Shown here one piece after another: positions 46,553-56,420 of a DNA stretch of 64,000 nucleotides. Both the position numbers and the translations under genes were made by a program. Location: assembly GCF_016907015.1 (NCBI RefSeq), contig NZ_JAFBBE010000020.1, positions 1-64,000 of the forward strand, in the 5' to 3' direction. The DNA comes from Oceanisphaera litoralis (lineage in GTDB: Bacteria > Pseudomonadota > Gammaproteobacteria > Enterobacterales > Aeromonadaceae). The notes below the pieces were generated by a model. That model was not told the origin of the DNA and did no database searches. It saw only the letters and a list, made by a program, of their open reading frames with translations. Within the stretch, counting starts at the first letter, position 1. Each line of letters starts with the position of its first letter.

Positions 46553-47230
46553 ATGACGAGCTGGCGTGGCGTATTGCCGCTCACCCTGCCGGTGATGATG
46601 GGCTATTTGCCACTGGGCGCCGTGTTTGGCGTGCTGTGGATCGATGCGGGGCTCAGCTGGTACTGGGCTCCCTTGATGAGCATTATCGTTTACGCCGGCG
46701 CCCTGCAGTATCTGGCGGTGGGTATGCTGGCGGCGGGGATTGGCTGGATCGATCTGGCGGTGGCCTCGCTGCTGGTCAACTTTCGCCACCTGTTTTACGG
46801 CCTGTCGCTCTATCATCTGCTGCCCAACGGCGTGATTGGCCGCCCCTATTTTATCTTCGGCATCACCGACGAAACCTATTCCCTGCTCAGTGCGCCGGGC
46901 CAGGTGAACGACAGCAAGACGGCGCTGCTGGTGGTGCTGTTCAACCAGAGCTACTGGGTGCTGGGCACCCTGGTCGGCATCCTGCTGGCGCGCGGCTTGC
47001 CGCCGGGGTTACAGGGGCTGGACTTCGCCCTGACCGCCCTCTTTACCGTGCTGGCGGTGGAGCAAATTCGCGCCAGAAAAGACTGGGGGGCCGTGGTGCT
47101 GGGACTGGGGGCCGCCGGGGTGGCGGGTGTCTGGATAAGCGAGTACTTCCTGCTGACGGCATCCGTGATGCTGGTGCTGGTGTTGCTGGCCTGGCCCGAA
47201 CAAAAAAGGAGGGAGTCCGCTCATGGCTGA
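46553..47230 (+). CDS. azlC: AzlC-family branched-chain amino acid exporter, large subunit
   Basis: A 225-residue membrane protein (E. coli YgaZ: 245) with about six hydrophobic segments. Family stretches are LPVMMGYLPLGAVFGVLW, LVNFRHLFYGLSLYHLLP and FGITDETYSLLSA. With AzlD it exports branched-chain amino acids such as valine. The ATG at 46553 lies 8 bases after GGAG; an ATG seven codons earlier has no ribosome site. It overlaps azlD by 8 bases. Confidence 0.92.
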   Translation: MTSWRGVLPLTLPVMMGYLPLGAVFGVLWIDAGLSWYWAPLMSIIVYAGALQYLAVGMLAAGIGWIDLAVASLLVNFRHLFYGLSLYHLLPNGVIGRPYFIFGITDETYSLLSAPGQVNDSKTALLVVLFNQSYWVLGTLVGILLARGLPPGLQGLDFALTALFTVLAVEQIRARKDWGAVVLGLGAAGVAGVWISEYFLLTASVMLVLVLLAWPEQKRRESAHG

Positions 47231-47552
47231 ACTGGATTATCTGTTGGCGGCGCTGATCATGGCCGCAGTCACCTTTGGCCTGCGCGCCTTTCCCTTCGTG
47301 GCGCGGGGCTTTATTGCCCATCACCGGCGTATCCAGGTGCTGGGGCGGCGCCTGCCGGTGGCCATGATGGTGCTGTTGACCCTGTACGCCATGGGGGTAC
47401 ACAACTGGAGCAGCCCCGCCGACGGCCGCGCACAGATGATGGCGGTGGCCGTGGTGGCGGTGCTGCAATGGTGGCGGCGGCAGGCATTGCTCAGCATTCT
47501 GGCCGGCACCCTGGTGTATATGACGCTGATGAATGGCTGGTTCGGGCTCTGA
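47223..47552 (+). CDS. azlD: AzlD-family small subunit
   Basis: A 109-residue protein (YgaH: 111) with three or four hydrophobic segments, ALIMAAVTFGLRAFPFVARG at the N-terminus and a conserved VAMMVLLTLYAMG. The 8-base overlap with azlC indicates coupled translation and complex formation. Confidence 0.9.
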   Translation: MAELDYLLAALIMAAVTFGLRAFPFVARGFIAHHRRIQVLGRRLPVAMMVLLTLYAMGVHNWSSPADGRAQMMAVAVVAVLQWWRRQALLSILAGTLVYMTLMNGWFGL

Positions 47553-47606
47553 TCCGGGCCCGTTATCGGCTATAATCCGGGCCCCCCATTTTTTGGACTT
47601 GTGATC

Positions 47607-48491
47607 ATGACCATTACTGTTTCTTTTCGTGCCCGGCTGCTGGGCCTGGCGACTCTGTGCCTGAGCACCCTGATACCGGCGCAGGCCGCGCCCTTCGTGT
47701 TTACCGCCATTCCCGATCAGGACGAGCGGCACCTTACCGAGCGCTTCGGAAAGATAGCCGATTACCTGACCGACAAGCTGGGTGTGGAAGTGCAATACAT
47801 ACCGGTGAAGAGCTATCCGGCGGCGGTGAGCGCCTTTCGTAACGATCAGGTGCAACTGGCCTGGTTCGGCGGCCTGACCGGGGTGCAGGCCCGCGAGCTG
47901 GTACCCGGCAGCGAGGCCATCGCCCAGGGCAAGGAAGACACCGAGTTCGTCAGCTACATCATCGCCCACAGCAGCACGGGTCTGACCGAAAGTGAGCAGT
48001 TACCCGCCGAGCTGGCCGGCAAGCGCTTTACCTTCGGCGACAAGGGCTCCACCTCCGGTCGGCTGATGCCCGAGTTCTTCTTGCGTCAGCACTTCGGTCA
48101 GGCACCGGAGCAGCTGTTTTCCCGGGTTGGTTTTTCCGGTGACCACAACAGAACCATCAGTTTGGTGCAGTCCGGTGCCTTTGAAGTGGGCGCGGTCAAC
48201 TACGCGGTGTGGGAGGCGGAAAAAGCCAAGGGCAATATCGACGACAGCAAGGTCGGTGTTATCTGGGCCACGCCGAGCTATCCCGACTACCAGTGGAGCA
48301 TTCGCGGCGATGTGAATGCTCGCTTCGGTGATGGCTTCAAGGAGAAAGTACAGCAGGCATTGCTGGAGATGACCGATCCGGCGTTGCTGGCGGCCTTTCC
48401 CCGCTCCGGCTTCGTGAAAGCCGATAATGACGACTATGCCCCCATTCGCGATACCGCCGTGGCCATCGGCATCATGGATCCCGCCCGGTAA
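47607..48491 (+). CDS. PhnD-type ABC transporter substrate-binding protein
   Basis: A 294-residue exported protein with a signal peptide ending around PAQA-APFVF. The PhnD/phosphonate-binding pattern is present: KIADYLTDKLGVEVQYIPVK, LAWFGGLTGVQAREL and the anion-binding FGDKGSTSGRLMPEFFLR. Relatives bind phosphonate, phosphite, or have been labelled putative selenate transporters; the ligand cannot be told here. Start ATG 47607 is preferred over GTG 47601. It overlaps the ATPase gene by one base. Confidence 0.85.
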   Translation: MTITVSFRARLLGLATLCLSTLIPAQAAPFVFTAIPDQDERHLTERFGKIADYLTDKLGVEVQYIPVKSYPAAVSAFRNDQVQLAWFGGLTGVQARELVPGSEAIAQGKEDTEFVSYIIAHSSTGLTESEQLPAELAGKRFTFGDKGSTSGRLMPEFFLRQHFGQAPEQLFSRVGFSGDHNRTISLVQSGAFEVGAVNYAVWEAEKAKGNIDDSKVGVIWATPSYPDYQWSIRGDVNARFGDGFKEKVQQALLEMTDPALLAAFPRSGFVKADNDDYAPIRDTAVAIGIMDPAR

Positions 48492-49162
48492 TGAACACGG
48501 ATGCCAGCCTGTTTCGGTTTCAGCAGGCGTCGCTGGGTTATGCAGGCAGCCCGGTGCTGCGCGAGCTGACGCTTGAGCTGCGTCGGGGTGAAAAAGTGGC
48601 CCTGCTGGGCGAGTCCGGCACCGGCAAGAGCACCCTGCTGCGTCGGCTGCGCGAGCTGCGCCCGGCCGAGGTGGCTTGGTGCCCGCAGCAACCGGGGCTG
48701 GTGCCCGTGCTGTCGGCCTTTCACAACATCTACATGGGGCGGCTCGAACGCCATCCGTTCTGGTACAACCTGGCCAACCTGGTGTGGCCGCTGGCAGGCC
48801 CGCGGGCGGAGATCGCCACTCTGGCGACCCGCCTGGGGCTCGGCGATCAGCTGTGGCGGGCCACCGAGCAGTTGTCGGGCGGCCAGCAGAGCCGGGTCAG
48901 CCTGGGCCGGGCCCTGTATCAGGAAAAGCCCATCTTCATCGGTGACGAACCGGTGTCGGCGTTGGACGAGCACCAGGCCGACGAACTGCTGCGGCTGGTC
49001 TGTGGTCAACACGAGACGGTGGTGCTGGCGCTGCATAACGTGGAGCAGGCACTCACTCACTGCACTCGCGTGGTGGGGCTGAGCGAGGGGCGGCTGGTAC
49101 TGGATGCGGCCACCGACGCGCTGACCGCGGCGCAACTGCACACCCTGTACCGGCATCACTGA
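48491..49162 (+). CDS. ABC transporter ATP-binding protein
   Basis: A 223-residue ATPase: Walker A LLGESGTGKSTLLRRL, Q-loop CPQQPGLVPVL, signature LSGGQQSRVSLGRAL, Walker B PIFIGDEPVSALDEHQ. It energises uptake through the adjoining permease. One-base overlaps on both sides mark a tight operon. Confidence 0.92.
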   Translation: MNTDASLFRFQQASLGYAGSPVLRELTLELRRGEKVALLGESGTGKSTLLRRLRELRPAEVAWCPQQPGLVPVLSAFHNIYMGRLERHPFWYNLANLVWPLAGPRAEIATLATRLGLGDQLWRATEQLSGGQQSRVSLGRALYQEKPIFIGDEPVSALDEHQADELLRLVCGQHETVVLALHNVEQALTHCTRVVGLSEGRLVLDAATDALTAAQLHTLYRHH

Positions 49163-50664
49163 TGGCTTTTTTGTTGCCCGGGGCTGGCTCTCGGGCCCAC
49201 CCCGCGCGGGCCATGGTGCACGGCAGCCTGCTGTTTGTGCTGCTGGTCCTGTTGTGCCTGCCCTGGGCCGATTTGTCTGTTACCGCCGTGGATCCCTGGA
49301 CCGAGCTGTCCCGGCTGGGCGCCGGTTTGCTTATGCCTGTGCTGCCCGACATGAGCATCCTGGTGTCCGCCGTGGCCAATACCCTGGCCTTTGCCTTGCA
49401 GGGGGTGGCATTGGGTGCCGTGCTGGGACTCTTGCTGGCGGCCGGTTATCGCCGTGGCGGCATTCGCCGACTGGCGGCGGGATTGCGCGCGGTGCACGAG
49501 TTGTTCTGGGCGCTGCTGTTCATTCAACTGCTGGGACTGTCGGCCCTGGCCGGGGTGCTGGCCATAGCACTGCCTTATGCGGGCACCTTCGCCAAGATTT
49601 TTGGTGAGCTGTTTGAAGAGGCGGATCCGGCGCCGGAGCAGGCATTGCCACCCGGACCGGGCTGGTTGTCCCGCCTGGTGTATCTGCAATTGCCGCTGTG
49701 CTGGCGGCAGATGGCGACCTATACCGGCTACCGGCTGGAGTGCGGCATTCGCAGCTCGGCGGTGCTGGGTTTTATCGGCCTGCCGACCCTGGGTTATCAC
49801 CTGGAATCGCTGCTGCGCCAGGGCTATTACGACGAGGCCGCCAGCTTCTTCTATGCCCTGGTGCTGATCATCGCCACCCTCAAATGGTGGCTCAGGCCCA
49901 GGCTGGTGCCGCTGTATCTGCTGGCGTCCCTGTGGTGGCTGCCGCCGCTGGCCAGCCTGAACTGGGCGCTGATGGCGCGCTTTTTTAGCGAAGATATGGT
50001 ACCGGCTCCCGTGCGCATCGGCGATTGGGCCGGGCTCTGGCCCTGGTTACAGGGGCTATGGCTGCAGCAAATCGGCCCCGGCCTCTTCAATACCCTGGTG
50101 CTGGCGCTATTGGCGCTGCTGGTCACCGGTGTGTTGGCGTTGTTGTGGTTTCCGTTGATTTCACGACGCTTCGGCAACCGCCTGACCCGCACCGGCAGCC
50201 ACGGCTGTCTGGTGTTGATGCGCTCCTTGCCGGAATACCTGCTGGCCTTTATCGGCATGCTGCTGCTCGGCCCCGGCATGTTGCCAGCCATTGCCGCGCT
50301 CAGCCTGCACAACGGCGCCATTATAGCGCACCTGCTCGGGCATCATCTTGATACCCTGAGCCTGCGAGAAGATGCGCCCCGGGGGCTTGGCCTGTACTGC
50401 TTCGAGGTGTTGCCCCGCCTGTATCGGACCTTCATGGCCTACAGCCTGTATCGGTTCGAAAACCTGATCCGGGAGACCGCGATTCTGGGTATGCTCGGCA
50501 TTCCCACCCTCGGTTTTTTCATCGACTCGGCCTTCAGTGAATTCCGCTTCGACCGGGCCATGGTGCTGTTGCTGGTGTGCGCCGGGCTCAATATGCTGGT
50601 GGACTCCCTGGCCCGGCGCCTGCGTCGTCGTCTGCATCTGAGCAGTCGGGCCGACATGCTTTAA
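49162..50664 (+). CDS. ABC transporter permease with two fused membrane domains
   Basis: A 500-residue permease containing two homologous halves. Each ends with a similar motif, ECGIRSSAVLGFIGLPTLGY (about 195-215) and ENLIRETAILGMLGIPTLGF (about 433-453), the sites that contact the ATPase. PhnE-type permeases are normally single-domain, so this is a duplication-fusion that should work without a second permease. Its stop overlaps the convergent SDR stop by 4 bases. Confidence 0.88.
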   Translation: MAFLLPGAGSRAHPARAMVHGSLLFVLLVLLCLPWADLSVTAVDPWTELSRLGAGLLMPVLPDMSILVSAVANTLAFALQGVALGAVLGLLLAAGYRRGGIRRLAAGLRAVHELFWALLFIQLLGLSALAGVLAIALPYAGTFAKIFGELFEEADPAPEQALPPGPGWLSRLVYLQLPLCWRQMATYTGYRLECGIRSSAVLGFIGLPTLGYHLESLLRQGYYDEAASFFYALVLIIATLKWWLRPRLVPLYLLASLWWLPPLASLNWALMARFFSEDMVPAPVRIGDWAGLWPWLQGLWLQQIGPGLFNTLVLALLALLVTGVLALLWFPLISRRFGNRLTRTGSHGCLVLMRSLPEYLLAFIGMLLLGPGMLPAIAALSLHNGAIIAHLLGHHLDTLSLREDAPRGLGLYCFEVLPRLYRTFMAYSLYRFENLIRETAILGMLGIPTLGFFIDSAFSEFRFDRAMVLLLVCAGLNMLVDSLARRLRRRLHLSSRADML

Positions 50665-51413
50665 AGCACCAGGCCACCGTCTATTTTCAGGACCTGGCCG
50701 GTAATGTAACGGGACCGGTCGCCGGCCAGAAACAAGACACCTTCGGCGATATCCTGCGCTTCACCCAACGCGCCCAGCGGAATGCGGGCGGTCATCTTCT
50801 CGAGCACTTTTGCCGGCACCGCCTGAGTCATCTCGGTATTGATGAAACCGGGGGCGATGCAGTTGGCGCGGATCTGGGCGCCACCATAAACGAACTCTTT
50901 CGCCCAGCCCCTGGTCATGCTGATGATGCCGCCCTTGCTGGCCGCATAGTTGCTCTGGCCTATGTTGCCATCGGTTCCCACCACCGACGAGATGCTGACG
51001 ATGCTGCCTTTTGCCTGCAGCTTCATCAGCGGCAGCAGGGCCCGGGTCACCATGAAAACGCCCTTGAGATTGACGTCCAGCACCTGATCCCAGTCGGATT
51101 CGGTCATTTTCTCGAGCAGGGCGTCGCGGGTAATGCCGGCATTGTTCACCAGCACATCGACCCGCCCCTGTTCGGTCATGATGCGGCTGTTCAGGGCGCT
51201 CAAGGCGTTGGGGTCGCAGACATTCAGGGTAATGGAGGTAATATTGCCGTAGTTGCCGATCCAGTCGTCTGCCGGGGCCATGTTGATGTCGCAGGCATAA
51301 ACCCGGGCGGCACCCGCGTTGGCCAGGGTTTCGCTGATGGCCCGGCCCAGGCCTCTGGCGGCACCGGTGACGACACAGATTTTTTCATTCATATCAAGAT
51401 TTGGCATATTCAT
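50661..51413 (-). CDS. Short-chain dehydrogenase/reductase (FabG/PhaB-like)
   Basis: A 250-residue classical SDR: NAD(P)-binding TGAARGLG near residue 17, NNAG near 91, catalytic Ser (SISSVVG), Tyr and Lys (YAASK). C-terminal ITGQVLKIDGGLVL is FabG-like. It may reduce a 3-oxoacyl-ACP or acetoacetyl-CoA; PhaB-type function would need phaC/phaA, which are not here. Start ATG 51413 follows AAGGATA. The gap to puuD (51414-51633) is AT-rich and carries its promoter. Confidence 0.85.
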   Translation of the reverse strand: MNMPNLDMNEKICVVTGAARGLGRAISETLANAGAARVYACDINMAPADDWIGNYGNITSITLNVCDPNALSALNSRIMTEQGRVDVLVNNAGITRDALLEKMTESDWDQVLDVNLKGVFMVTRALLPLMKLQAKGSIVSISSVVGTDGNIGQSNYAASKGGIISMTRGWAKEFVYGGAQIRANCIAPGFINTEMTQAVPAKVLEKMTARIPLGALGEAQDIAEGVLFLAGDRSRYITGQVLKIDGGLVL

Positions 51414-51633
51414 GCTCGGGTATCCTTAAATGAGTGGGATGGTCCCGTTGGCACTGCAGCGGACCACGACATGGATCCTAGCCCTTTTTGTGCGCTGCAT
51501 TGTTAATTTATTCTTAAATAATCTAAATTTTACGCTAAATATAAAGATTTTAGTTGATAGCGCGAGCTTATTATTTTGCTTTGCGGTATTGGTTGGAGCC
51601 TGGTGACCCGAGTGGATGGCTAGGTCGTTTTGC

Positions 51634-52887
51634 TTACTGGCCGTTCCAGGCGGCGATCATGTCGCGTTCTTCATCGGTCATCCTGGTTATGTTACCCAGC
51701 GGCATGTATTTGCTGGCCACCACCTGCTTGACGTGATCGGCCTGCAGTGTTAGCTGCTCTTCCGAGTCCAGCACCACGCCCAGGGGGGCGGCGGCAAAGC
51801 CGGGCTGAGTCGGATTGACCGCATGGCACTGCACGCAGCGGTGTTCCATTATGGTCAGCACCTGGGCCGTGGTCACCTCGGGGGTGCTCTGCTCGGTACC
51901 CATGGTGCTCGCTTCACCGCCCCGAGACGGGGTTGCAGCGGGGGTTACCGTCTTGGGAGCGCCGGGGGCACCGAACCATGCCGCGATCAGGATCAGCACC
52001 ACACCGGCGATGGGATAGCCGGGACGGATGTGACCGGCATGCATCAGCACGAAGTACTGACGGATCAGGGCGCCTGCAAAGATGAACAGGGTCATGATCA
52101 CCCAGGACTGCGGGTGGGTATAGGTGAAGGAGTAATGGTTGCTCAGCATCAGCAATACCACGGGCAGGGTGAAGTAGGTGTTGTGTACAGAGCGCTGCTT
52201 ACCACGCAAACCGTCAATCGGGTTCGGGGTTTCACCGGCCTGCATGGCGTTTACCATGCGGCGCTGGCCGGGAATGATCCAGAAGAAGACGTTGGCAGAC
52301 ATGGCGGTGGCCATGACGGAACCGGTCAGCAGAAAGGCGGCACGGCCAGAGAAGATATGGGTGCTCAGGTAAGCCACCACCACCATCATCACGGCCACGG
52401 CAATACTCAGAATACCATCACGGCTCATGTTGGGGCTGATGCGCTTGCACAGCTCGTTATACACAATCCAGCCCAGCAGCAGGAAGGCCAGGGCGGCAAG
52501 GTTGGCCTGCCAGCCAACCATGTTGGCGGCCCATTCCCAGGGGCTGTTGGCGTTAACCAGGTAGAAGCTCGGCTTGGTCAGATACAGCAGGGTGAAGAGA
52601 CCAAAACCGGACAGCCAGGTGACATAAGACTTCCAGAAGGACCAGTGCAGCTTGTTCGGCAGTTTTTCCGGGTTGGTGGCGTATTTCTGGTTGTGGTAGA
52701 AGCCACCACCGTGTACCGCCCACATCTCACCGTAGACGCCTTTTTTACTGCACTCTTCGTCTTTCGGCGGTCTCAGACCCTTGTCGAGCATCACGAAGTA
52801 GATGGACTCACCCACCCAGGCGATGGCAGCGATGACGTGCAGCCATCTCAGCAACAAGTTACCAAATTCCAGCAGATACGCTTCCAT
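51634..52887 (-). CDS. puuD: Membrane urate hydroxylase with C-terminal cytochrome c
   Basis: A 417-residue protein. The N-terminal 300 residues form about eight membrane helices with HVIAAIAWVGESIYFVMLDK and EMWAVHGGGFYHNQKY; a short linker follows, then a cytochrome c domain with C351-V-Q-C354-H355. PuuD converts urate to 5-hydroxyisourate and passes electrons to the cytochrome chain. No other purine genes are adjacent. The upstream DTW gene is 31 bases away on the same strand. Confidence 0.93.
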   Translation of the reverse strand: MEAYLLEFGNLLLRWLHVIAAIAWVGESIYFVMLDKGLRPPKDEECSKKGVYGEMWAVHGGGFYHNQKYATNPEKLPNKLHWSFWKSYVTWLSGFGLFTLLYLTKPSFYLVNANSPWEWAANMVGWQANLAALAFLLLGWIVYNELCKRISPNMSRDGILSIAVAVMMVVVAYLSTHIFSGRAAFLLTGSVMATAMSANVFFWIIPGQRRMVNAMQAGETPNPIDGLRGKQRSVHNTYFTLPVVLLMLSNHYSFTYTHPQSWVIMTLFIFAGALIRQYFVLMHAGHIRPGYPIAGVVLILIAAWFGAPGAPKTVTPAATPSRGGEASTMGTEQSTPEVTTAQVLTIMEHRCVQCHAVNPTQPGFAAAPLGVVLDSEEQLTLQADHVKQVVASKYMPLGNITRMTDEERDMIAAWNGQ

Positions 52888-52918
52888 GATGGGCTTACCC
52901 TCCCTGTTTCATCTCAGG

Positions 52919-53491
52919 TTAGCCTTCGGGAACCCTGTGCGCCTGAAATTGCGCGACCCTGGCCCGCAGCAAGCGATGCAGCGGCGCCGGGGAAAAATCG
53001 GCATCGAGCCGGTTCAGCACATGGGCCAGGCTTTCGAGGGTCGACAACGCCTGACCGCCGGGTCCCTTGCGGATGGCGTAGGCGCCGGCGGGCGCCCGGC
53101 TGAAGCTCAGGGCCGGCAGCTGTCGTAGCCAGGGATTGAGGTGCAGCAAGCGGCGGGTCTTGCGCCAGGTGCCGTCCAGTACGATCAAGCCGCCGATATC
53201 GGCCATCGGCAGCGCCACTCCGGCGCTATCCAGGTCCAGTGCCTGCTCCGATGGATACAGCAGCCACCAGCGTCCGCTGGCCGGTGGCGGCAGGGGAGCC
53301 AGGTGTTCGGTGATGGCCAGTTGCATGTCGGGTAATGCCAGCCGCAACAGGGGCACAGTGCTCTTGGCGTGTTTGGCTTCCAGCGGATGCTGCAGTATCA
53401 GCACGGGCAAGGGGCAGGGCTGGGGCGAAACATGCGCGCACAGGCAGGCGCTCTGGGGAAGGCTGCAGGCGTGGCAGTAAAATCGAGACAT
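52919..53491 (-). CDS. DTW-domain protein (tRNA acp3U transferase family)
   Basis: A 190-residue protein with an N-terminal zinc-finger-like CHACSLPQSACLC, PLEAKHAKSTVPLLRLALPD, and the diagnostic DGTW motif (VLDGTWRKTRRLLHLNPWL, near 110-128). DTW proteins such as E. coli YfiP/TapT add an aminocarboxypropyl group to tRNA uridine. The ATG at 53491 gives the proper start MSRFYCHAC; an earlier ATG adds 27 unrelated residues. Confidence 0.88.
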   Translation of the reverse strand: MSRFYCHACSLPQSACLCAHVSPQPCPLPVLILQHPLEAKHAKSTVPLLRLALPDMQLAITEHLAPLPPPASGRWWLLYPSEQALDLDSAGVALPMADIGGLIVLDGTWRKTRRLLHLNPWLRQLPALSFSRAPAGAYAIRKGPGGQALSTLESLAHVLNRLDADFSPAPLHRLLRARVAQFQAHRVPEG

Positions 53492-53711
53492 GATACGGCG
53501 GGCTTCATCGATGCAAAAGAGCATGATAACGGCAAGCCGCTCCGGGATGAAGACCGGTGCAAAAATCGTCATTTCGGGTGGGCTGAACGTAACTGTCGAT
53601 TGAGGATCCGCCCCGGATCGGGGACAATGGCTGCCGTTTTATCTGTCGTTCCCCGAGCGAAGCGCCGACCGTTGCCCTTTGCTCCTTCACCAAAGTAGAA
53701 GAAAGCCGACC

Positions 53712-55301
53712 ATGTCATCACCGCAATTCCAGCAGGAAGTCGCCAAGCGCCGCACTTTTGCCATTATCTCGCATCCGGATGCGGGTAAGACCACCATTAC
53801 CGAAAAGGTGCTGTTGCACGGGCAGGCCATTCAGACCGCCGGCACCGTCAAGGGCCGGGGTTCCAACCAGCATGCCAAGTCCGACTGGATGGAAATGGAA
53901 AAGGAACGGGGCATCTCGGTCACCACCTCCGTGATGCAGTTCCCCTACAATAACTGCCTGATCAACCTGCTCGACACCCCGGGGCATGAAGACTTCTCGG
54001 AAGATACCTACCGTACCCTGACGGCGGTGGACTCCTGCCTGATGGTGATCGACGGCGGTAAGGGGGTAGAAGACAGAACCCGCAAGCTGATGGAAGTGAC
54101 CCGGCTGCGCGATACCCCCATCGTCACCTTCGTCAACAAGCTCGACCGGGATATTCGCGATCCCATGGAACTGCTGGACGAAGTCGAGACCGAGCTGAAC
54201 ATGATGTGCGCGCCCATCACCTGGCCCATCGGCAGTGGCAAGTGGTTCAAGGGGGTGTATCACCTGCACCGTGATGAAGTGATCCTCTACCAGCCGGGTC
54301 AGGGCCATACCATACAGGATGTGAAGATCATCAAGGGGCTGGATAACCCGGCGCTGGATGAGGTGATGGATGAAAAAGAAATTGCCGACTTGCGTGAAGA
54401 GCTGGAACTGGTGCTGGGCGCCGCCACCGAATTCGATCACGAGCTGTTTCTCCGTGGCGAACTGACGCCGGTCTATTTTGGTACCGCCCTGGGCAACTTC
54501 GGTGTGGATCATGTGCTGGATGGTCTGAGCACCTGGGCGCCGGCGCCCATGCCGCGACCCACCCAGGAGCGTGAGGTGAACGCGAGCGAAGAGAAGTTCT
54601 CCGGTTTCGTGTTCAAAATTCAGGCCAACATGGACCCTCGCCACCGGGATCGCATCGCCTTCATGCGGATCGTGTCGGGCAAATACAGCCAGGGCATGAA
54701 GATGAAACACGTGCGTCTGGGCAAGACCATCAGTATTTCCGATGCGGTGACCTTCATGGCCGGCGATCGGGAGCGGGCGGAAGAAGCCTTCGCCGGTGAT
54801 ATCATCGGCCTGCATAACCACGGCACCATCCAGATTGGCGACACCTTCACCCAGGGGGAAGACATCAAGTTTTCCGGCATTCCCAACTTCGCCCCCGAGC
54901 TGTTCCGTCGCATTCGGCTGCGGGATCCGCTCAAGCAGAAGCAGCTGCTCAAGGGCCTGGTTCAGCTGTCGGAAGAAGGGGCGGTACAGCTGTTCCGTCC
55001 GCTGGACAACAACGATCTCATCGTCGGTGCCGTGGGTGTGCTGCAGTTTGAGGTGGTGGTGGCACGACTGAAGTCCGAATACAACGTGGACGCTCTCTAC
55101 GAATCGGTCAACGTCTCTACCGCTCGCTGGGTATACTGTGATGACGCCAGAAAGCTGGACGAGTTCCGGCGCAAGGTGTCGAACAACCTGGCGCTGGATG
55201 GCGGTGACAACCTCAGCTACATAGCGCCGACCATGGTCAACCTGAACCTGGCCCAGGAACGTTACCCGGATATTCAGTTCAGCAAGACCCGCGAGCATTG
55301 A
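53712..55301 (+). CDS. prfC: Peptide chain release factor 3
   Basis: A 529-residue GTPase, the same length as E. coli RF3. G1 [13 protein letters not shown] near residue 20, G2 [15 protein letters not shown]3 [15 protein letters not shown]4 NKLDRD. It recycles RF1/RF2 from the ribosome. Start ATG 53712 rather than an ATG 33 bases earlier, by alignment with RF3. A divergent promoter region of 220 bases separates it from the DTW gene. Confidence 0.98.
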   Translation: MSSPQFQQEVAKRRTFAIISHPDAGKTTITEKVLLHGQAIQTAGTVKGRGSNQHAKSDWMEMEKERGISVTTSVMQFPYNNCLINLLDTPGHEDFSEDTYRTLTAVDSCLMVIDGGKGVEDRTRKLMEVTRLRDTPIVTFVNKLDRDIRDPMELLDEVETELNMMCAPITWPIGSGKWFKGVYHLHRDEVILYQPGQGHTIQDVKIIKGLDNPALDEVMDEKEIADLREELELVLGAATEFDHELFLRGELTPVYFGTALGNFGVDHVLDGLSTWAPAPMPRPTQEREVNASEEKFSGFVFKIQANMDPRHRDRIAFMRIVSGKYSQGMKMKHVRLGKTISISDAVTFMAGDRERAEEAFAGDIIGLHNHGTIQIGDTFTQGEDIKFSGIPNFAPELFRRIRLRDPLKQKQLLKGLVQLSEEGAVQLFRPLDNNDLIVGAVGVLQFEVVVARLKSEYNVDALYESVNVSTARWVYCDDARKLDEFRRKVSNNLALDGGDNLSYIAPTMVNLNLAQERYPDIQFSKTREH

Positions 55302-55322
55302 TCACTTAGCTCCCGATAACAG

Positions 55323-55352
55323 CCCCGGCCACAGTGCCGGGGCTTTTTTATT
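55323..55352 (+). terminator. Terminator after prfC
   Basis: AGCCCCGGC-CACAGT-GCCGGGGCT followed by TTTTTTA. Confidence 0.94.
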
Positions 55353-55467
55353 TCTGAACTGCGGTATAACGGTTGTGAAGCGGCTATCGTCTGTGGTTCT
55401 GCTCCGGAATACACCTCGGTGATGGGGTATTCTTGATCTGAATCTGAACCGACTCTGGAATAGCCTC

Positions 55468-56235
55468 ATGCACCTCACCGACAGCCACTGCCATTTCGAC
55501 TTTGCCGCCTTCGATGACAACAGGCCCGCTCACTGGCGTCGGGCACAGGCCGTTGGCGTGCGCCGGCTGGTGATACCGGGGGTGGAAGAGGCCCGGTGGC
55601 CGGTATTGCCGAGGCTCTGTGCCTCGCTGCCCGGTGTTTACTATGCACTGGGTCTGCACCCCTGGTGGCTGGCCGATGCTTCTGCCGACTGGCACAAAAA
55701 ACTGGCACAGGCGCTGGACCGTGCCGACGAGCGTTGTGTGGCCCTGGGCGAGATGGGGCTGGATGCCCATCTCGATCTGGCGCCGGGCGAACAGGAGGAC
55801 GCGCTGAATGCCCAACTGCGGCTGGCCCGGGATCGATCGCTGCCGGTGATACTGCATAGCCACAAAACCCACGATCAACTGCTGAAATGGCTGCGGCGCA
55901 CCCCGCCGGTGGGCGGCGTGCTGCACGGTTTTTCCGGCTCTTTGCAGCAGGCCGAGGCGTTCTGGAAGCTCGGCATTCACCTCGGCGTCGGCGGCACCAT
56001 CACCTATCCAAGGGCCCATAAAACCCGGCAGGCCATCGCCGCCATGCCGGTAGAGGCGCTGGTGCTGGAAACCGATGCCCCGGATATGCCGCTGTGCGGC
56101 TTTCAGGGCCAGCCCAATCATCCGGCGCAACTGCCGCGGGTATTGAGCGCCCTGGCCGAATTGCGCCGGCAGGAAGAAACTACCCTCGCAGCGCAACTCG
56201 AACACAACGTATCCCGGCTGTACGGCTGGGTCTGA
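55468..56235 (+). CDS. yjjV: TatD-family metal-dependent hydrolase (YjjV type)
   Basis: A 255-residue TIM-barrel hydrolase: N-terminal metal motif DSHCHFDF (residues 5-12), GEMGLDAHLD near 92, VILHSHKTHDQLL near 129, VLHGFSGS near 154, LETDAPDMPL near 197. TatD proteins are nucleases or amidohydrolases. Location between prfC and nucleoside genes matches the order in E. coli (prfC...yjjV...deo). Confidence 0.92.
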   Translation: MHLTDSHCHFDFAAFDDNRPAHWRRAQAVGVRRLVIPGVEEARWPVLPRLCASLPGVYYALGLHPWWLADASADWHKKLAQALDRADERCVALGEMGLDAHLDLAPGEQEDALNAQLRLARDRSLPVILHSHKTHDQLLKWLRRTPPVGGVLHGFSGSLQQAEAFWKLGIHLGVGGTITYPRAHKTRQAIAAMPVEALVLETDAPDMPLCGFQGQPNHPAQLPRVLSALAELRRQEETTLAAQLEHNVSRLYGWV

Positions 56236-56420
56236 ACCCGGGCCCAAGCCGCCTTTGTTCTGAACGCCATAATGTTATTGGTGTTTTCTCGATTATTACC
56301 GCCGGTTCCCTATTCTGTAGTCAATGAATTCGTATAAGCTAACTCGAATGAGACTGACTGCCGGGCTAGGTGTGCTGGAGCCGCCTGTCCTGGCTATCAC
56401 GGAACGAGAAGGATAGAGAT

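Noticed and set aside
53718-55298. 526-residue minus-strand frame opposite prfC
   Set aside because: Antisense shadow of a well-supported RF3 gene with no ribosome site or recognisable domain.
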